DNA from: JABDIP01 sp965212545
Lineage (GTDB): Bacteria; Pseudomonadota; Alphaproteobacteria; DSM-16000; Inquilinaceae
NCBI GenBank assembly: GCA_965212545.1
Contig: CBDBVB010000030.1
Coordinates: forward strand, 124,001 to 188,000
Direction: 5' to 3'
DNA length: 64,000 nt
Below the pieces are notes generated by a model that was not told the origin of the DNA, made no database searches, and worked only from the letters and a program-made list of their open reading frames with translations. The position numbers and the translations under genes were made by a program. Every line of letters starts with the position of its first letter. Position 1 is the first letter of the stretch. Below, piece by piece: positions 42,534 through 50,083 of this stretch.

Positions 42534-44066
42534 CTACAGCGCCGCCATGTAGCGATCCCAGAGCGCATTGCGAAAGACCAGGTCGGGGTCGATGGCGCGC
42601 TTGCGGGCGACGAAATCGGCAAGCCGGGGATATCCGCCGGCCAACTGCTCCGGCGTAGCGTGCAGCCTGTAGGGCAGGTAGTAGGTGCCGCCGAGCGCCA
42701 GCGCTGAGTTGATCAGCGCCCGGGTCATCCGCGTCATGTCCGCTTCAGCGCGCACCGTCATTTCCTGCGAGAACAGCATGACGGCGGCGATGCGCGGCTC
42801 CGGCGCATAGGCCAGCACACTGTCTCCGTCGGCCGCAACGTAACGTAGCGTGACGTTTAGGAGCGATTGGTAGGAGGACGGGATGATGGTCCTGCAGGCC
42901 GATACGAAATCTGCGAACCGGGACGGCGGCACGAAGTACTCGTGCAGGATGTCCGTTCGCGCCGGATCGCCATCGGCCAGGACGGCGACCGGTTCGTTGA
43001 GCAGGCTGTTTCGGGTCGTCGGGCCGCCGGTCAGGGTCGGCGCGACGCCCGATTCGACGATCCAACGCAAATCCTTTATCCGCTCGGAGCCCTGCTGTCC
43101 GCGAAAGATGTTGCGGGTCGCCCATCCCAGCAGTCGCGAGCGGTCTGCCGCCGGCAGGTCGGTCTGGTCGACTGCCTCGCGATAGGTGACCAGGATTGCC
43201 TCGTCCAAGAAGCCGTCGATCGCCACATTCATCCGCCCATAGGCCATCCGCACATCGGTGTCGGATGCGGCGGACTCGGCGAGCCGCAGTCCGAACTCCT
43301 CCGCCCGCATCACCGCGAAATCGGGCTCCAGGCGGGCATTGGGGACCGCCTCCAACTCGAGCTCGGTAATGATGCCCGTGAGGCCGTACCCGCCCATGGT
43401 GGTCTGGAATAGTGCGCTTTCCTGGCTGCGCGAGCACGTCACCAGTTCCCCGTCGGCCAGCATGAGGTTCAGCGATCGCACGGTGCTGCCGAAGGGGCCG
43501 AAGGGCACGGGCCAGCCATGGGCGTTGACACAGAAGGTACCGGCAACCCCGAAATCGTTGTTGGACTGCATCACCGCCGGTGACAGGCCAACTGCGTCCA
43601 ACGACGGTACCACTGCACTCCAGCGCGTTCCGGCCGCGACCCGGTACCGCCGGGCCGCGGTGTCGACCTCGATCCGGTCCTGTTCCAGAGTTATCGCAAG
43701 GCCGTCCTGGGCGAGGCTTTGCCGACCCATTGAATGCCGTGCGGTGCTGGCGCTGACGGAACGGTTACGGGCCACCGCTTGCCGCAGCTCGCCACGCAGC
43801 GTCGCGACAAGCCCGGCATCGGGATCCCGGCCAAGCGTCACATGCCGGGCAACTCGGGTCGGATTCAGTTCGCTGGCATCGTTGAGAATGACGTTGTTGC
43901 CGGATGGCATTTGGGCGGACAGCGGAAACGGCGGCCGCTCCGGAATACCGGTCTTGTGAAGACGATTGGCCGCGAGCGCGCCGAGCACCGCGCCGCCGCC
44001 CAGCAGGAGTCCGCGCCGCGCCAGGGCGTGCAACCAGGGCCTTCCCGGTTGAACCTTTTTCAACAC
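42534..44066 (-). CDS. FAD-linked (VAO-type) oxidase, membrane-anchored
   Basis: 510 aa from GTG 44066. N-terminal anchor (RRGLLLGGGAVLGALAANR), then a VAO/PCMH FAD domain with STARHSMGRQS, GTRWSAVVPSLD, NDFGVAGTFCVNAHG and a GYGLTGIITELEL motif, and an aldonolactone-oxidase-like cap to the C-terminus. Likely oxidises a sugar lactone or alcohol at the periplasmic face. The GST gene is 19 bases upstream on the same strand. Confidence 0.85.
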   Translation of the reverse strand: MLKKVQPGRPWLHALARRGLLLGGGAVLGALAANRLHKTGIPERPPFPLSAQMPSGNNVILNDASELNPTRVARHVTLGRDPDAGLVATLRGELRQAVARNRSVSASTARHSMGRQSLAQDGLAITLEQDRIEVDTAARRYRVAAGTRWSAVVPSLDAVGLSPAVMQSNNDFGVAGTFCVNAHGWPVPFGPFGSTVRSLNLMLADGELVTCSRSQESALFQTTMGGYGLTGIITELELEAVPNARLEPDFAVMRAEEFGLRLAESAASDTDVRMAYGRMNVAIDGFLDEAILVTYREAVDQTDLPAADRSRLLGWATRNIFRGQQGSERIKDLRWIVESGVAPTLTGGPTTRNSLLNEPVAVLADGDPARTDILHEYFVPPSRFADFVSACRTIIPSSYQSLLNVTLRYVAADGDSVLAYAPEPRIAAVMLFSQEMTVRAEADMTRMTRALINSALALGGTYYLPYRLHATPEQLAGGYPRLADFVARKRAIDPDLVFRNALWDRYMAAL

Positions 44067-44085
44067 GGCACCGTCGGCTGCACGA

Positions 44086-44718
44086 TCACCCGGACTGCTC
44101 TTCGGCCAGCTTCATGTCCGCAGCCATGGAACGAAGTTGCGCCGGTCGTTCGCCAAGGCGGGCGACATAGGCGGTGAATTCCGGCCGTTCCGGAATGGCG
44201 TTCGACCACATGCCCCAACGCAGGCCCGAGCCGATGACCACATCGGCGGCGGTGAACTGGTCGCCAAGTATGTAGGGCCCCGGCGCCACGGCTTGGGCAA
44301 CAACGTCGAGCACCCGCTCGGCGGTGCCCCAGCCGAGCTGCTCCGGCTTGGCGTCAGTGCGGCCATGCTTGGAGTCGATGACCGCGGGCTCCAGGCAGCT
44401 CGGGCCGAAGAACAGCCATTTGAGGTACGGGCCGCGGCGCGGGTCGCCGATCGGGACGTTGAGCCCGGCCGCGGGGAATTCGTCTGCCAGATAGCAGCAG
44501 ATCGCCGCCGCCTCGGTGATTGCCACGCCCTTGTGCACCAGTGCCGGCACCTTGCCCATGGGGTTGATCGCCAGATAGGCCGGCTCCTGGTTCTCCCCCT
44601 TCCTGTAGTCGAGCAGGTGCAACTCGTAGGGCTGGCCGATCTCCTCCAGCATCCAGCGGGCGATCATCGAGCGCGACGGGGCGAAATGGTAGAGGATCAG
44701 ATCCGGGCTATCGGGCAT
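44086..44718 (-). CDS. Glutathione S-transferase family protein
   Basis: 210 aa from ATG 44718. N-terminal domain: LYHFAPSRSMIARWMLEEIG, NPMGKVPALVHKG, TEAAAICCYLAD; helical domain with FTAADVVIGSGLRWGM. Ser in the SRS motif near residue 15 is the probable catalytic residue. Co-transcribed with the FAD oxidase gene downstream, divergent from the ArsR cluster. Confidence 0.9.
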   Translation of the reverse strand: MPDSPDLILYHFAPSRSMIARWMLEEIGQPYELHLLDYRKGENQEPAYLAINPMGKVPALVHKGVAITEAAAICCYLADEFPAAGLNVPIGDPRRGPYLKWLFFGPSCLEPAVIDSKHGRTDAKPEQLGWGTAERVLDVVAQAVAPGPYILGDQFTAADVVIGSGLRWGMWSNAIPERPEFTAYVARLGERPAQLRSMAADMKLAEEQSG

Positions 44719-44817
44719 TGGCGGGGTCTTCGCTGGCTGGCGGCTGCGAGCAAGGATCGGCCGTAACGCGCCCGCGGACAACCTCTCTTCCAGATCGCCA
44801 AAAAGTCAGTCGATCAG

Positions 44818-44870
44818 CTAAGTAAAAATTGCCGCAAGCCCGCCGGCATGATACTTAGTCATATGCCTAA
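44818..44870. promoter_or_regulatory. Possible ArsR operator region
   Basis: Arms CTAAGT (44818-44823) and ACTTAG (44853-44858) face each other 29 bases apart, and TTAGTCAT-ATGCCTAA (44855-44870) is a near-palindrome with one mismatched pair that includes the preferred ArsR start codon. AT-rich against its surroundings. Tentative; likely ArsR binding. Confidence 0.3.
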
Positions 44871-45219
44871 CCAACAACCCGCCCTGGACCGTGTCTTTCA
44901 TGCGCTGGCCGACCCGAGCCGCCGGATGATGGTCGAACGGCTGATCTCCGGCCCGGCCTCGGTCACCGAGCTCGCCAAGCCGCTGCCAATGGCGCTTCCG
45001 ACCGTGGTCCAGCATCTGAGGGTGCTGGAGCAGAGCGGGCTGATCCGCTCCGAGAAGCGCGGGCGGGTCCGCACCTGCCACATCGAGCCGGCACCGCTGT
45101 CGACGGCGGAACGCTGGATCGCCGAGCAGCGGGCCTTGTGGGACGGCCGCCTGGATCGACTGGGCGATTATCTCCAGGAGCTGAAGGAGAAGGAGGCGGA
45201 GGGCGATGGCCAAGAGTGA
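44863..45219 (+). CDS. ArsR-family regulator
   Basis: 118 aa from ATG 44863 (ATG 44848 is an alternative; neither has a clear ribosome site). ArsR winged helix: FHALADPSRRMMVERLISGP, VTELAKPLPMALPTVVQHLR, EKRGRVRTCHIEP. Lacks a Cys metal site, so it belongs to the metal-independent ArsR group typically paired with SRPBCC genes. Overlaps the next gene by 14 bases. Confidence 0.92.
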   Translation: MPNQQPALDRVFHALADPSRRMMVERLISGPASVTELAKPLPMALPTVVQHLRVLEQSGLIRSEKRGRVRTCHIEPAPLSTAERWIAEQRALWDGRLDRLGDYLQELKEKEAEGDGQE

Positions 45220-45700
45220 CGCGCAATCCGGGCCCGGCCGGCTGGACCTCGAGCTGACCCGCCTGATCGACGCCCCGCGGTCCCTGGTCTGGGAGGCCTG
45301 GACCAGGGCTGAGCACCTGACGCAGTGGTTCTGCCCGGCCGGCTGGACGGTCATCGCGTGCGATTGCGATTTCCGCAAGCGCGGCCGGTTCGACATCTGC
45401 ATGCGGTCCCCGGATGGCCAGGATCACTGGCAGCGCTGCCGTTACACGGAGATCGTCCGCCCGGAGCGCATCGTCTTCACCAACGCTGTCGCAATCGGTG
45501 ACGGCGAGCCGCTCTACGAGGGCGAGGCGCTGATCACCTTCACCGCCGAGGACGGGAGGACCCGCCTCGACGTGCGCCACGCCTTCATCCTCCGCGACCC
45601 CTCTGCCGCCTGGATGGTCGAGGCCGCGCGGCCGGGATGGGAGGACGGGCTCGACAAGCTGGATACTCTGGTCGCCACGCTGAAGGAGGACGCGGGATGA
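45206..45700 (+). CDS. SRPBCC (AHSA1) domain protein
   Basis: 164 aa. AHSA1-like START fold: RLIDAPRSLVWEAWTRAEHL, WFCPAGW, RYTEIVRPERIVFTNAV, WMVEAARPGWEDGLDKLDTL. Binds a hydrophobic small ligand or acts as a co-chaperone-like protein. Translationally coupled to the ArsR gene before it and (ATGA 45697-45700) to the GST gene after it. Confidence 0.9.
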   Translation: MAKSDAQSGPGRLDLELTRLIDAPRSLVWEAWTRAEHLTQWFCPAGWTVIACDCDFRKRGRFDICMRSPDGQDHWQRCRYTEIVRPERIVFTNAVAIGDGEPLYEGEALITFTAEDGRTRLDVRHAFILRDPSAAWMVEAARPGWEDGLDKLDTLVATLKEDAG

Positions 45701-46344
45701 GCGCTGTTGCGGAACTCTACGAATGGCCACCGACACGGTCGCAGCGCGCCAAATGGGTGCTGGAGGAGCTGGAAATCCCCTATGCCAGCCGGCCGGTCAA
45801 CATGCTGGAGCGGGAGCAGGACTCCGACGCATACCGGGCCATACATCCCCTGGGCGTGGTCCCGGCACTCAGGACCGACAGATACCTGATGCTGGAATCG
45901 GTGGCGATCGTGCTGCAACTGATCGACGAGCATCCCGAGCGCGGCCTGGCGCCGGCGGTCGGCACTCCGGAACGGGCCGCCTATTACCAGTGGTGCGTCT
46001 TCGCCTGCGCCGAGCTCGACCCCGCGATCATGACCTATTTCGACAACGCCTTGCGCCCGCTGGAACACATGCGCCCGGCCGGTCGGCAGCATGATGCCAC
46101 GCTCGCCGGCTATGGCCGCGACGCCTTCGCCCTCCGCGCCGGCATGCTGTCGAACATGTTCGGCGATCGCGACTACCTGCTGGGATCGGAGTTCTCAGGA
46201 GCCGATATCCTGGTCGGCCATAGCTGTTTCATGGCCAGCGTTACTGGCCTGATCGACGGATATCCGGTGCTGGAAGCGTATCTCGGCAGGCTGGAACAGC
46301 GACCGGCCTATCAGCGAGCCTACCGCGAATTCCTGCAAGGCTGA
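45697..46344 (+). CDS. Glutathione S-transferase family protein
   Basis: 215 aa from ATG 45697, sharing ATGA with the SRPBCC stop. N-terminal domain: LYEWPPTRSQRAKWVLEEL, IHPLGVVPALRTD, LESVAIVLQLID. C-terminal helical domain with GSEFSGADILVGH. Part of a five-gene detoxification-type operon; acceptor unknown. Confidence 0.9.
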   Translation: MSAVAELYEWPPTRSQRAKWVLEELEIPYASRPVNMLEREQDSDAYRAIHPLGVVPALRTDRYLMLESVAIVLQLIDEHPERGLAPAVGTPERAAYYQWCVFACAELDPAIMTYFDNALRPLEHMRPAGRQHDATLAGYGRDAFALRAGMLSNMFGDRDYLLGSEFSGADILVGHSCFMASVTGLIDGYPVLEAYLGRLEQRPAYQRAYREFLQG

Positions 46345-46370
46345 CCCTACCCACCAAAGGACTCGGCATC

Positions 46371-46829
46371 ATGACCGTCACCGACTCCGTCAGCGTCACC
46401 GTGACCCGCCGCTTCGATTCGCCCGCCGAGCGGGTGTTCGATGCCTGGCTCGATGTCGACGCGGCCCGCCGATGGCTGTTCACCATGCCGGACGCAGAGC
46501 CGGTTCGGGCCGAGATCGATCCGCGGGTTGGCGGTGCCTTCACCTTCGTCGACCGACGTGGGGAAGAAGAGGTGACGCATCTGGGCACCTATTTGAAGAT
46601 CGACCGACCCCGCCGCTTGCGGTTGCGGTTCTGGCTTGCCGACCGGCCGGACGCGGTGGATGTCGTTGATGTCGGGATCGAGCCGGAGGGCGATGGCTGC
46701 TCGCTCACCGTGACCCACACTCTCCATCCCGACTGGGCCGCCTACCAGACGTTCACGCGCGACGCATGGGGATCGATGCTCGATCTCCTGACGGCGCAGC
46801 TGCTGTCGCCGACGGACGCAATTGGATGA
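46371..46829 (+). CDS. SRPBCC (AHSA1) domain protein
   Basis: 152 aa. AHSA1-like: RRFDSPAERVFDAWLDVDAA, WLFTMPD, IDPRVGGAFTFVDRRGEE, HLGTYLKIDRPRRLRLRFWL. A second member of this family in the same operon, 26 bases after the GST gene. Confidence 0.9.
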   Translation: MTVTDSVSVTVTRRFDSPAERVFDAWLDVDAARRWLFTMPDAEPVRAEIDPRVGGAFTFVDRRGEEEVTHLGTYLKIDRPRRLRLRFWLADRPDAVDVVDVGIEPEGDGCSLTVTHTLHPDWAAYQTFTRDAWGSMLDLLTAQLLSPTDAIG

Positions 46830-46852
46830 AACCTCTCGGAGGCGAGACTGCG

Positions 46853-47212
46853 ATGATCAAGGGGTCCTGCCATTGCGGCGCGGTTCGGTTCGAACTGGCG
46901 GATACGCCGGAATGGCTCACGGAGTGCAATTGCTCCATATGCCGTCGGCTGGGCGCGCTCTGGGCGCATGCCGATGCCGCGAGGGTCACCCTCACGCGCG
47001 ATGGGGATGCGATCATCAGCTATGTCTGGGGCGATAGGGACCTGGCTTTTCACACCTGCCGGACTTGCGGCTGCACCACCCACTGGGAGAGCCTGAAGCC
47101 GGAGGTATCCACCCGGATGGCGGTGAACTGCCTGCTCGCGGACCCCGACGAGATCGCATCCCTCAGGATCCGCCATTTCGATGGTGCGGAGAGCTGGCGG
47201 TTTCTGGACTAG
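46853..47212 (+). CDS. GFA family (glutathione-dependent formaldehyde-activating) protein
   Basis: 119 aa from ATG 46853 (GGAGG ten bases upstream); an ATG at 46826 overlapping the SRPBCC stop is the alternative. Zinc sites: SCHCGAVRF, CNCSICRR, CRTCGCTTHW. GFA proteins bind Zn and glutathione and help turn formaldehyde into S-hydroxymethylglutathione; activity of individual members is often unproven. Last gene of the ArsR-SRPBCC-GST-SRPBCC operon. Confidence 0.9.
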   Translation: MIKGSCHCGAVRFELADTPEWLTECNCSICRRLGALWAHADAARVTLTRDGDAIISYVWGDRDLAFHTCRTCGCTTHWESLKPEVSTRMAVNCLLADPDEIASLRIRHFDGAESWRFLD

Positions 47213-47613
47213 GAGCCTGTCTCGGCGACACCCGACGCTGCGATCTCGAGACCGTTTAGACGGCGGTAACCACCCCCAACCAAACCCGGTGCCATCGATG
47301 CACGCCTGTATAGGGCCCGCAGGGTATCGATGGCCGAAGTCTGCCGCGGTGCGTCACCGGTGACGAAACGCCATTCGATGCTGCTGCGCGTGCTGGAGAC
47401 CCGGGCGGTCGGCCAAGACACGCTCAGCCGCGACGGCTCCTCCGCCGTATCGCCGGCTTTGTCCCGCTTGTGGCACATGTCGCGTAGCGAGCATTCGCCG
47501 CAAAGCGGCTGTTGTCGTGCATGTTGCCGCAGCGCCAGGCAGGCGCATCTGAGTTCGCGGCATGGATTTGTCAGGTACGGGCTGACCTGCATCGGATCGA
47601 CAGAATACGACAT
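47209..47613 (-). CDS. Cys-rich hypothetical (uncertain)
   Basis: 134-aa minus-strand frame in the otherwise gene-poor interval 47213-47760. The N-terminus is Cys-rich (NPCRELRCACLALRQHARQQ then PLCGECSLRDMC), with the spacing of a metal site; the remainder is non-descript. G/C at third positions is somewhat lower than in neighbouring genes, and there is no ribosome site. Apart from this frame I see only AT-rich sequence around 47620-47700 that could hold a promoter. May be chance. Confidence 0.35.
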   Translation of the reverse strand: MSYSVDPMQVSPYLTNPCRELRCACLALRQHARQQPLCGECSLRDMCHKRDKAGDTAEEPSRLSVSWPTARVSSTRSSIEWRFVTGDAPRQTSAIDTLRALYRRASMAPGLVGGGYRRLNGLEIAASGVAETGS

Positions 47614-47760
47614 GCGGCATTAACCATAAGATTAGTCTGGGTATGAAATGGGAAGCGGAGCGCCCCGATCAAGCAACATTCGGGCTCTCGGCATGGCCGA
47701 ATTGTCGAATTGATTTATGTCAAGCGCCGAGGCCGGAATCGATGCTTGCCGGCAGGGCAG

Positions 47761-48522
47761 TCAGTCGAAATCGACAAACCGACCGATGTATTCGTCGTAT
47801 TTGCCCTTCATCGGTAAATGCAGATCGTAGGCAAGGCGTCGGCGATCGGCCTTCACAGCCTCGCCGGTCACCGGATTGACCGCATCTTTCTGATAGTCCT
47901 CCCAATAGACGCCGATGCCACGCTTCTGCCAGTCGGGCAGGTCGTTGAAATTGATGCCCTTGGCGAACAGAAAATCGTTCTTATCGCGCACCGACATGCG
48001 GTCAAGTGCATCGCTGGCGGCGCGGGCAGATTCACCAATCTTGCGCCTGAGCCAATAACAATGAGCGTTGAGGGCATTTCGATGCGCGTCCTCGCTGCGC
48101 CAGCGAAAATAATCGACCGTCGACTGGCTGTCCGGCAGTTGCGAGATGCGACAGTCGAAGCAGGCCGTATCGCCAAGTAGCAGGCTGAACTTGGCGCTTG
48201 CCTCACCAGCCAGCACGGAGAGCAGCTTCCGCACCCGGCGCCCGAACGTCATATCCTCTGGGGGCAGGAGCAGGGAGATCTCGTCGCTCTGGGTATAGCC
48301 ATAGGTCGGCTGGAAACCGCATTGCATGAGATGCTTGGTGGTCTCGATCATAAAGTCCCGAAACCGCTCGTCGAACGGCGTCTCGAACGGGTGGGTCTCC
48401 TTCGTCAGCTTGGTAAATCCGCGGCCGTCCAATCGGATGACGAGTGGCATGCCGGGCACAATGCTGGGATCGTCGGCGCTTTCCAGCAGGCGCATCCGCC
48501 GGTCGAGCTCGTTGAATTTCAT
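47761..48522 (-). CDS. Thg1-like tRNA 5'-end repair polymerase
   Basis: 253 aa from ATG 48522. The family's catalytic residues are present: Asp32 in VIRLDGRGFTKLTK, and Asp80-Glu81 in GYTQSDEISLLL; the region HRNALNAHCYWLRRK corresponds to the HINNLYN-type motif but is modified. Thg1 proteins add nucleotides in the 3'-5' direction; bacterial Thg1-like proteins repair truncated tRNA 5' ends in vitro. The start overlaps the kinase stop (ATGA at 48522-48519), so the two are translated together. True tRNA-His guanylyltransferase activity is less likely than template-dependent repair because bacterial tRNA-His carries an encoded G-1. Confidence 0.88.
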   Translation of the reverse strand: MKFNELDRRMRLLESADDPSIVPGMPLVIRLDGRGFTKLTKETHPFETPFDERFRDFMIETTKHLMQCGFQPTYGYTQSDEISLLLPPEDMTFGRRVRKLLSVLAGEASAKFSLLLGDTACFDCRISQLPDSQSTVDYFRWRSEDAHRNALNAHCYWLRRKIGESARAASDALDRMSVRDKNDFLFAKGINFNDLPDWQKRGIGVYWEDYQKDAVNPVTGEAVKADRRRLAYDLHLPMKGKYDEYIGRFVDFD

Positions 48523-48962
48523 TCCGCCCAATCTTCCACGATGAAGCGGGAACCAGGACCGATGCGGACATAATACAGCCGGTCGAATCCTTCCTCCCAA
48601 GTCGGGATTTGTAGCCGCTTGTGCGTGCCAAGAAGGCCCGGCAATGGAATAGGGGTCTTGTCCTGGCGTTTCAGGTTGCGGTCCTTGGATCCTGCCAGAT
48701 CCACAGCGAAATAATAGCCGATTACGGTGAATTCAGCCCGTCGCGCCGGCCTGATGTAGCGTTCGCGGTCGGATTTTGTCGGGTTTGTGTTGTCGACCAC
48801 GAATTTCTGTTTCGCGTTGATGCACGCGTCGATCAGCACGGCCTCGCGATGGCGTGTTCTGAGCATGTCGAGGCTGATGCGCACATGGGTGTCGAAGAAG
48901 CGGTCCTTGTAGAATGTCGTCTTGCCGGCACCTTGAATGCCGGTAAAGAGTACAGCCTCCAT
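48519..48962 (-). CDS. P-loop kinase, polynucleotide-kinase-like
   Basis: 147 aa, a single P-loop domain. Walker A FTGIQGAGKTTFYKDRF; conserved VVDNTNPTKSDRERYIRPAR, the acceptor-binding region of T4 PNK/chloramphenicol-phosphotransferase-like kinases; lid arginines in KDRNLKRQ. Predicted to phosphorylate 5'-OH RNA ends (or a small alcohol). Overlaps the Thg1-like gene downstream by ATGA and starts 24 bases after the UraD-UraH gene on the same strand. Confidence 0.85.
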   Translation of the reverse strand: MEAVLFTGIQGAGKTTFYKDRFFDTHVRISLDMLRTRHREAVLIDACINAKQKFVVDNTNPTKSDRERYIRPARRAEFTVIGYYFAVDLAGSKDRNLKRQDKTPIPLPGLLGTHKRLQIPTWEEGFDRLYYVRIGPGSRFIVEDWAE

Positions 48963-48986
48963 GTCGTCTGCGCCCGGTTTGCGCCG

Positions 48987-49922
48987 TCAGCTCCCGCGAT
49001 AAGTGCTGTAGCTCCACGGGCTGACCAGCAGGGGCACGTGGTAGTGGGTGCTGGGGTCGGCGATCGCAAAACGGATCGTGACCTCGTCCAGAAAGGCCGG
49101 ATCGGGCAGCTGCAGGCCGCGCTCGCGGAAATAGGCGCCGACCTCGAACAGCAGCTCGTACCGGCCGGCCTCGAACGCGTCGCCTTCCAGCAGAGGTCCG
49201 TCGCAACGACCGTCATTGTCGGTGATAACCGTCTTCAGCGGGTGTTCCTTGATCCCACCCTCCAGCCGGATCAGATGGATCTTCATTCCGGCTGCGGGAA
49301 TTCCGTGGGCGGTGTCGAGAACATGGGTGGTCAGGTATCCCATGGCGGCTCCCTCGTTTGGCTTGGATGGGGCGGGCGGCGGCTCTCCCGGCAGCCCGTC
49401 GTCGATGACCAGATCGGCCAGGCGCATGCGTGCGATGCGTGCGATCTGCTCCAGCGCCGTCTGGCGCTCGGTATCCTCGTCATGGCCGATGCGCTGCTCG
49501 AAGGCGGTCAGGATGGCGGTCTTGTCGAGCCCCTTCACGGCGATGATGAAGGGGAAGCCGAACTTGTCCCGGTAGGTCCGGTTCAGCCGGTCGAAGCGCT
49601 CGTATTCCGCGTCGGTCAGGGCATTCAGACCGGCCGAGGCCTGCTCGCCGGTCGAGGCGTTGGTGAGGTCGCGGGCCCGCGCCGCCTTGCCGGCCAGATC
49701 CGGATGAGACCGGATCAGCGTGTCCTGCGCCTCGGGTCCGGCTGCCCTGACCGCCGCCACCATGACGTCGTGCAGCACGCCGACGCTGGAGAACGGCCGG
49801 CCGACCGCAACCCGGCGGGGCACCCAGGGCGAATGCTCGAACACCTCGCCCAGGTGATCGACGAATTGCGCCGCCGGCAGCGCGTTGAGGTCCGACAGGG
49901 TGCGGGGTTGCTTCGCTGTCAC
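48987..49922 (-). CDS. Fused OHCU decarboxylase (UraD) - hydroxyisourate hydrolase (UraH)
   Basis: 311 aa from GTG 49922 (GGAAAG upstream). N-terminal UraD domain (~1-170): SHPDLAGKAA with the catalytic His, LTDAEYERFDRLNRTYRDKF, FIIAVKGLDK. C-terminal HIU hydrolase, a transthyretin fold (~195-311): LTTHVLDTAHGIPAAGM at the start and the diagnostic YRGS at the end. Together they turn 5-hydroxyisourate via OHCU to S-allantoin, steps two and three of uricolysis. Fusions of this kind exist in plants (TTL) and some bacteria. Divergent from xdhA. Confidence 0.93.
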   Translation of the reverse strand: MTAKQPRTLSDLNALPAAQFVDHLGEVFEHSPWVPRRVAVGRPFSSVGVLHDVMVAAVRAAGPEAQDTLIRSHPDLAGKAARARDLTNASTGEQASAGLNALTDAEYERFDRLNRTYRDKFGFPFIIAVKGLDKTAILTAFEQRIGHDEDTERQTALEQIARIARMRLADLVIDDGLPGEPPPAPSKPNEGAAMGYLTTHVLDTAHGIPAAGMKIHLIRLEGGIKEHPLKTVITDNDGRCDGPLLEGDAFEAGRYELLFEVGAYFRERGLQLPDPAFLDEVTIRFAIADPSTHYHVPLLVSPWSYSTYRGS

Positions 49923-50083
49923 GCCGATCCGCTTTCCACTCTCCGTGTGCCGCGCATGACACCAGGAAGGGGGGATGCATGCAAGATCGTAGCGGTATGC
50001 AAGGGCGCGGCGCATTGCGGCGGTCGCGCGGTTGGCCGATACTCGGGATTCAGCGGCAGCTTGGGAGGCATCGGTCGCCGGCG

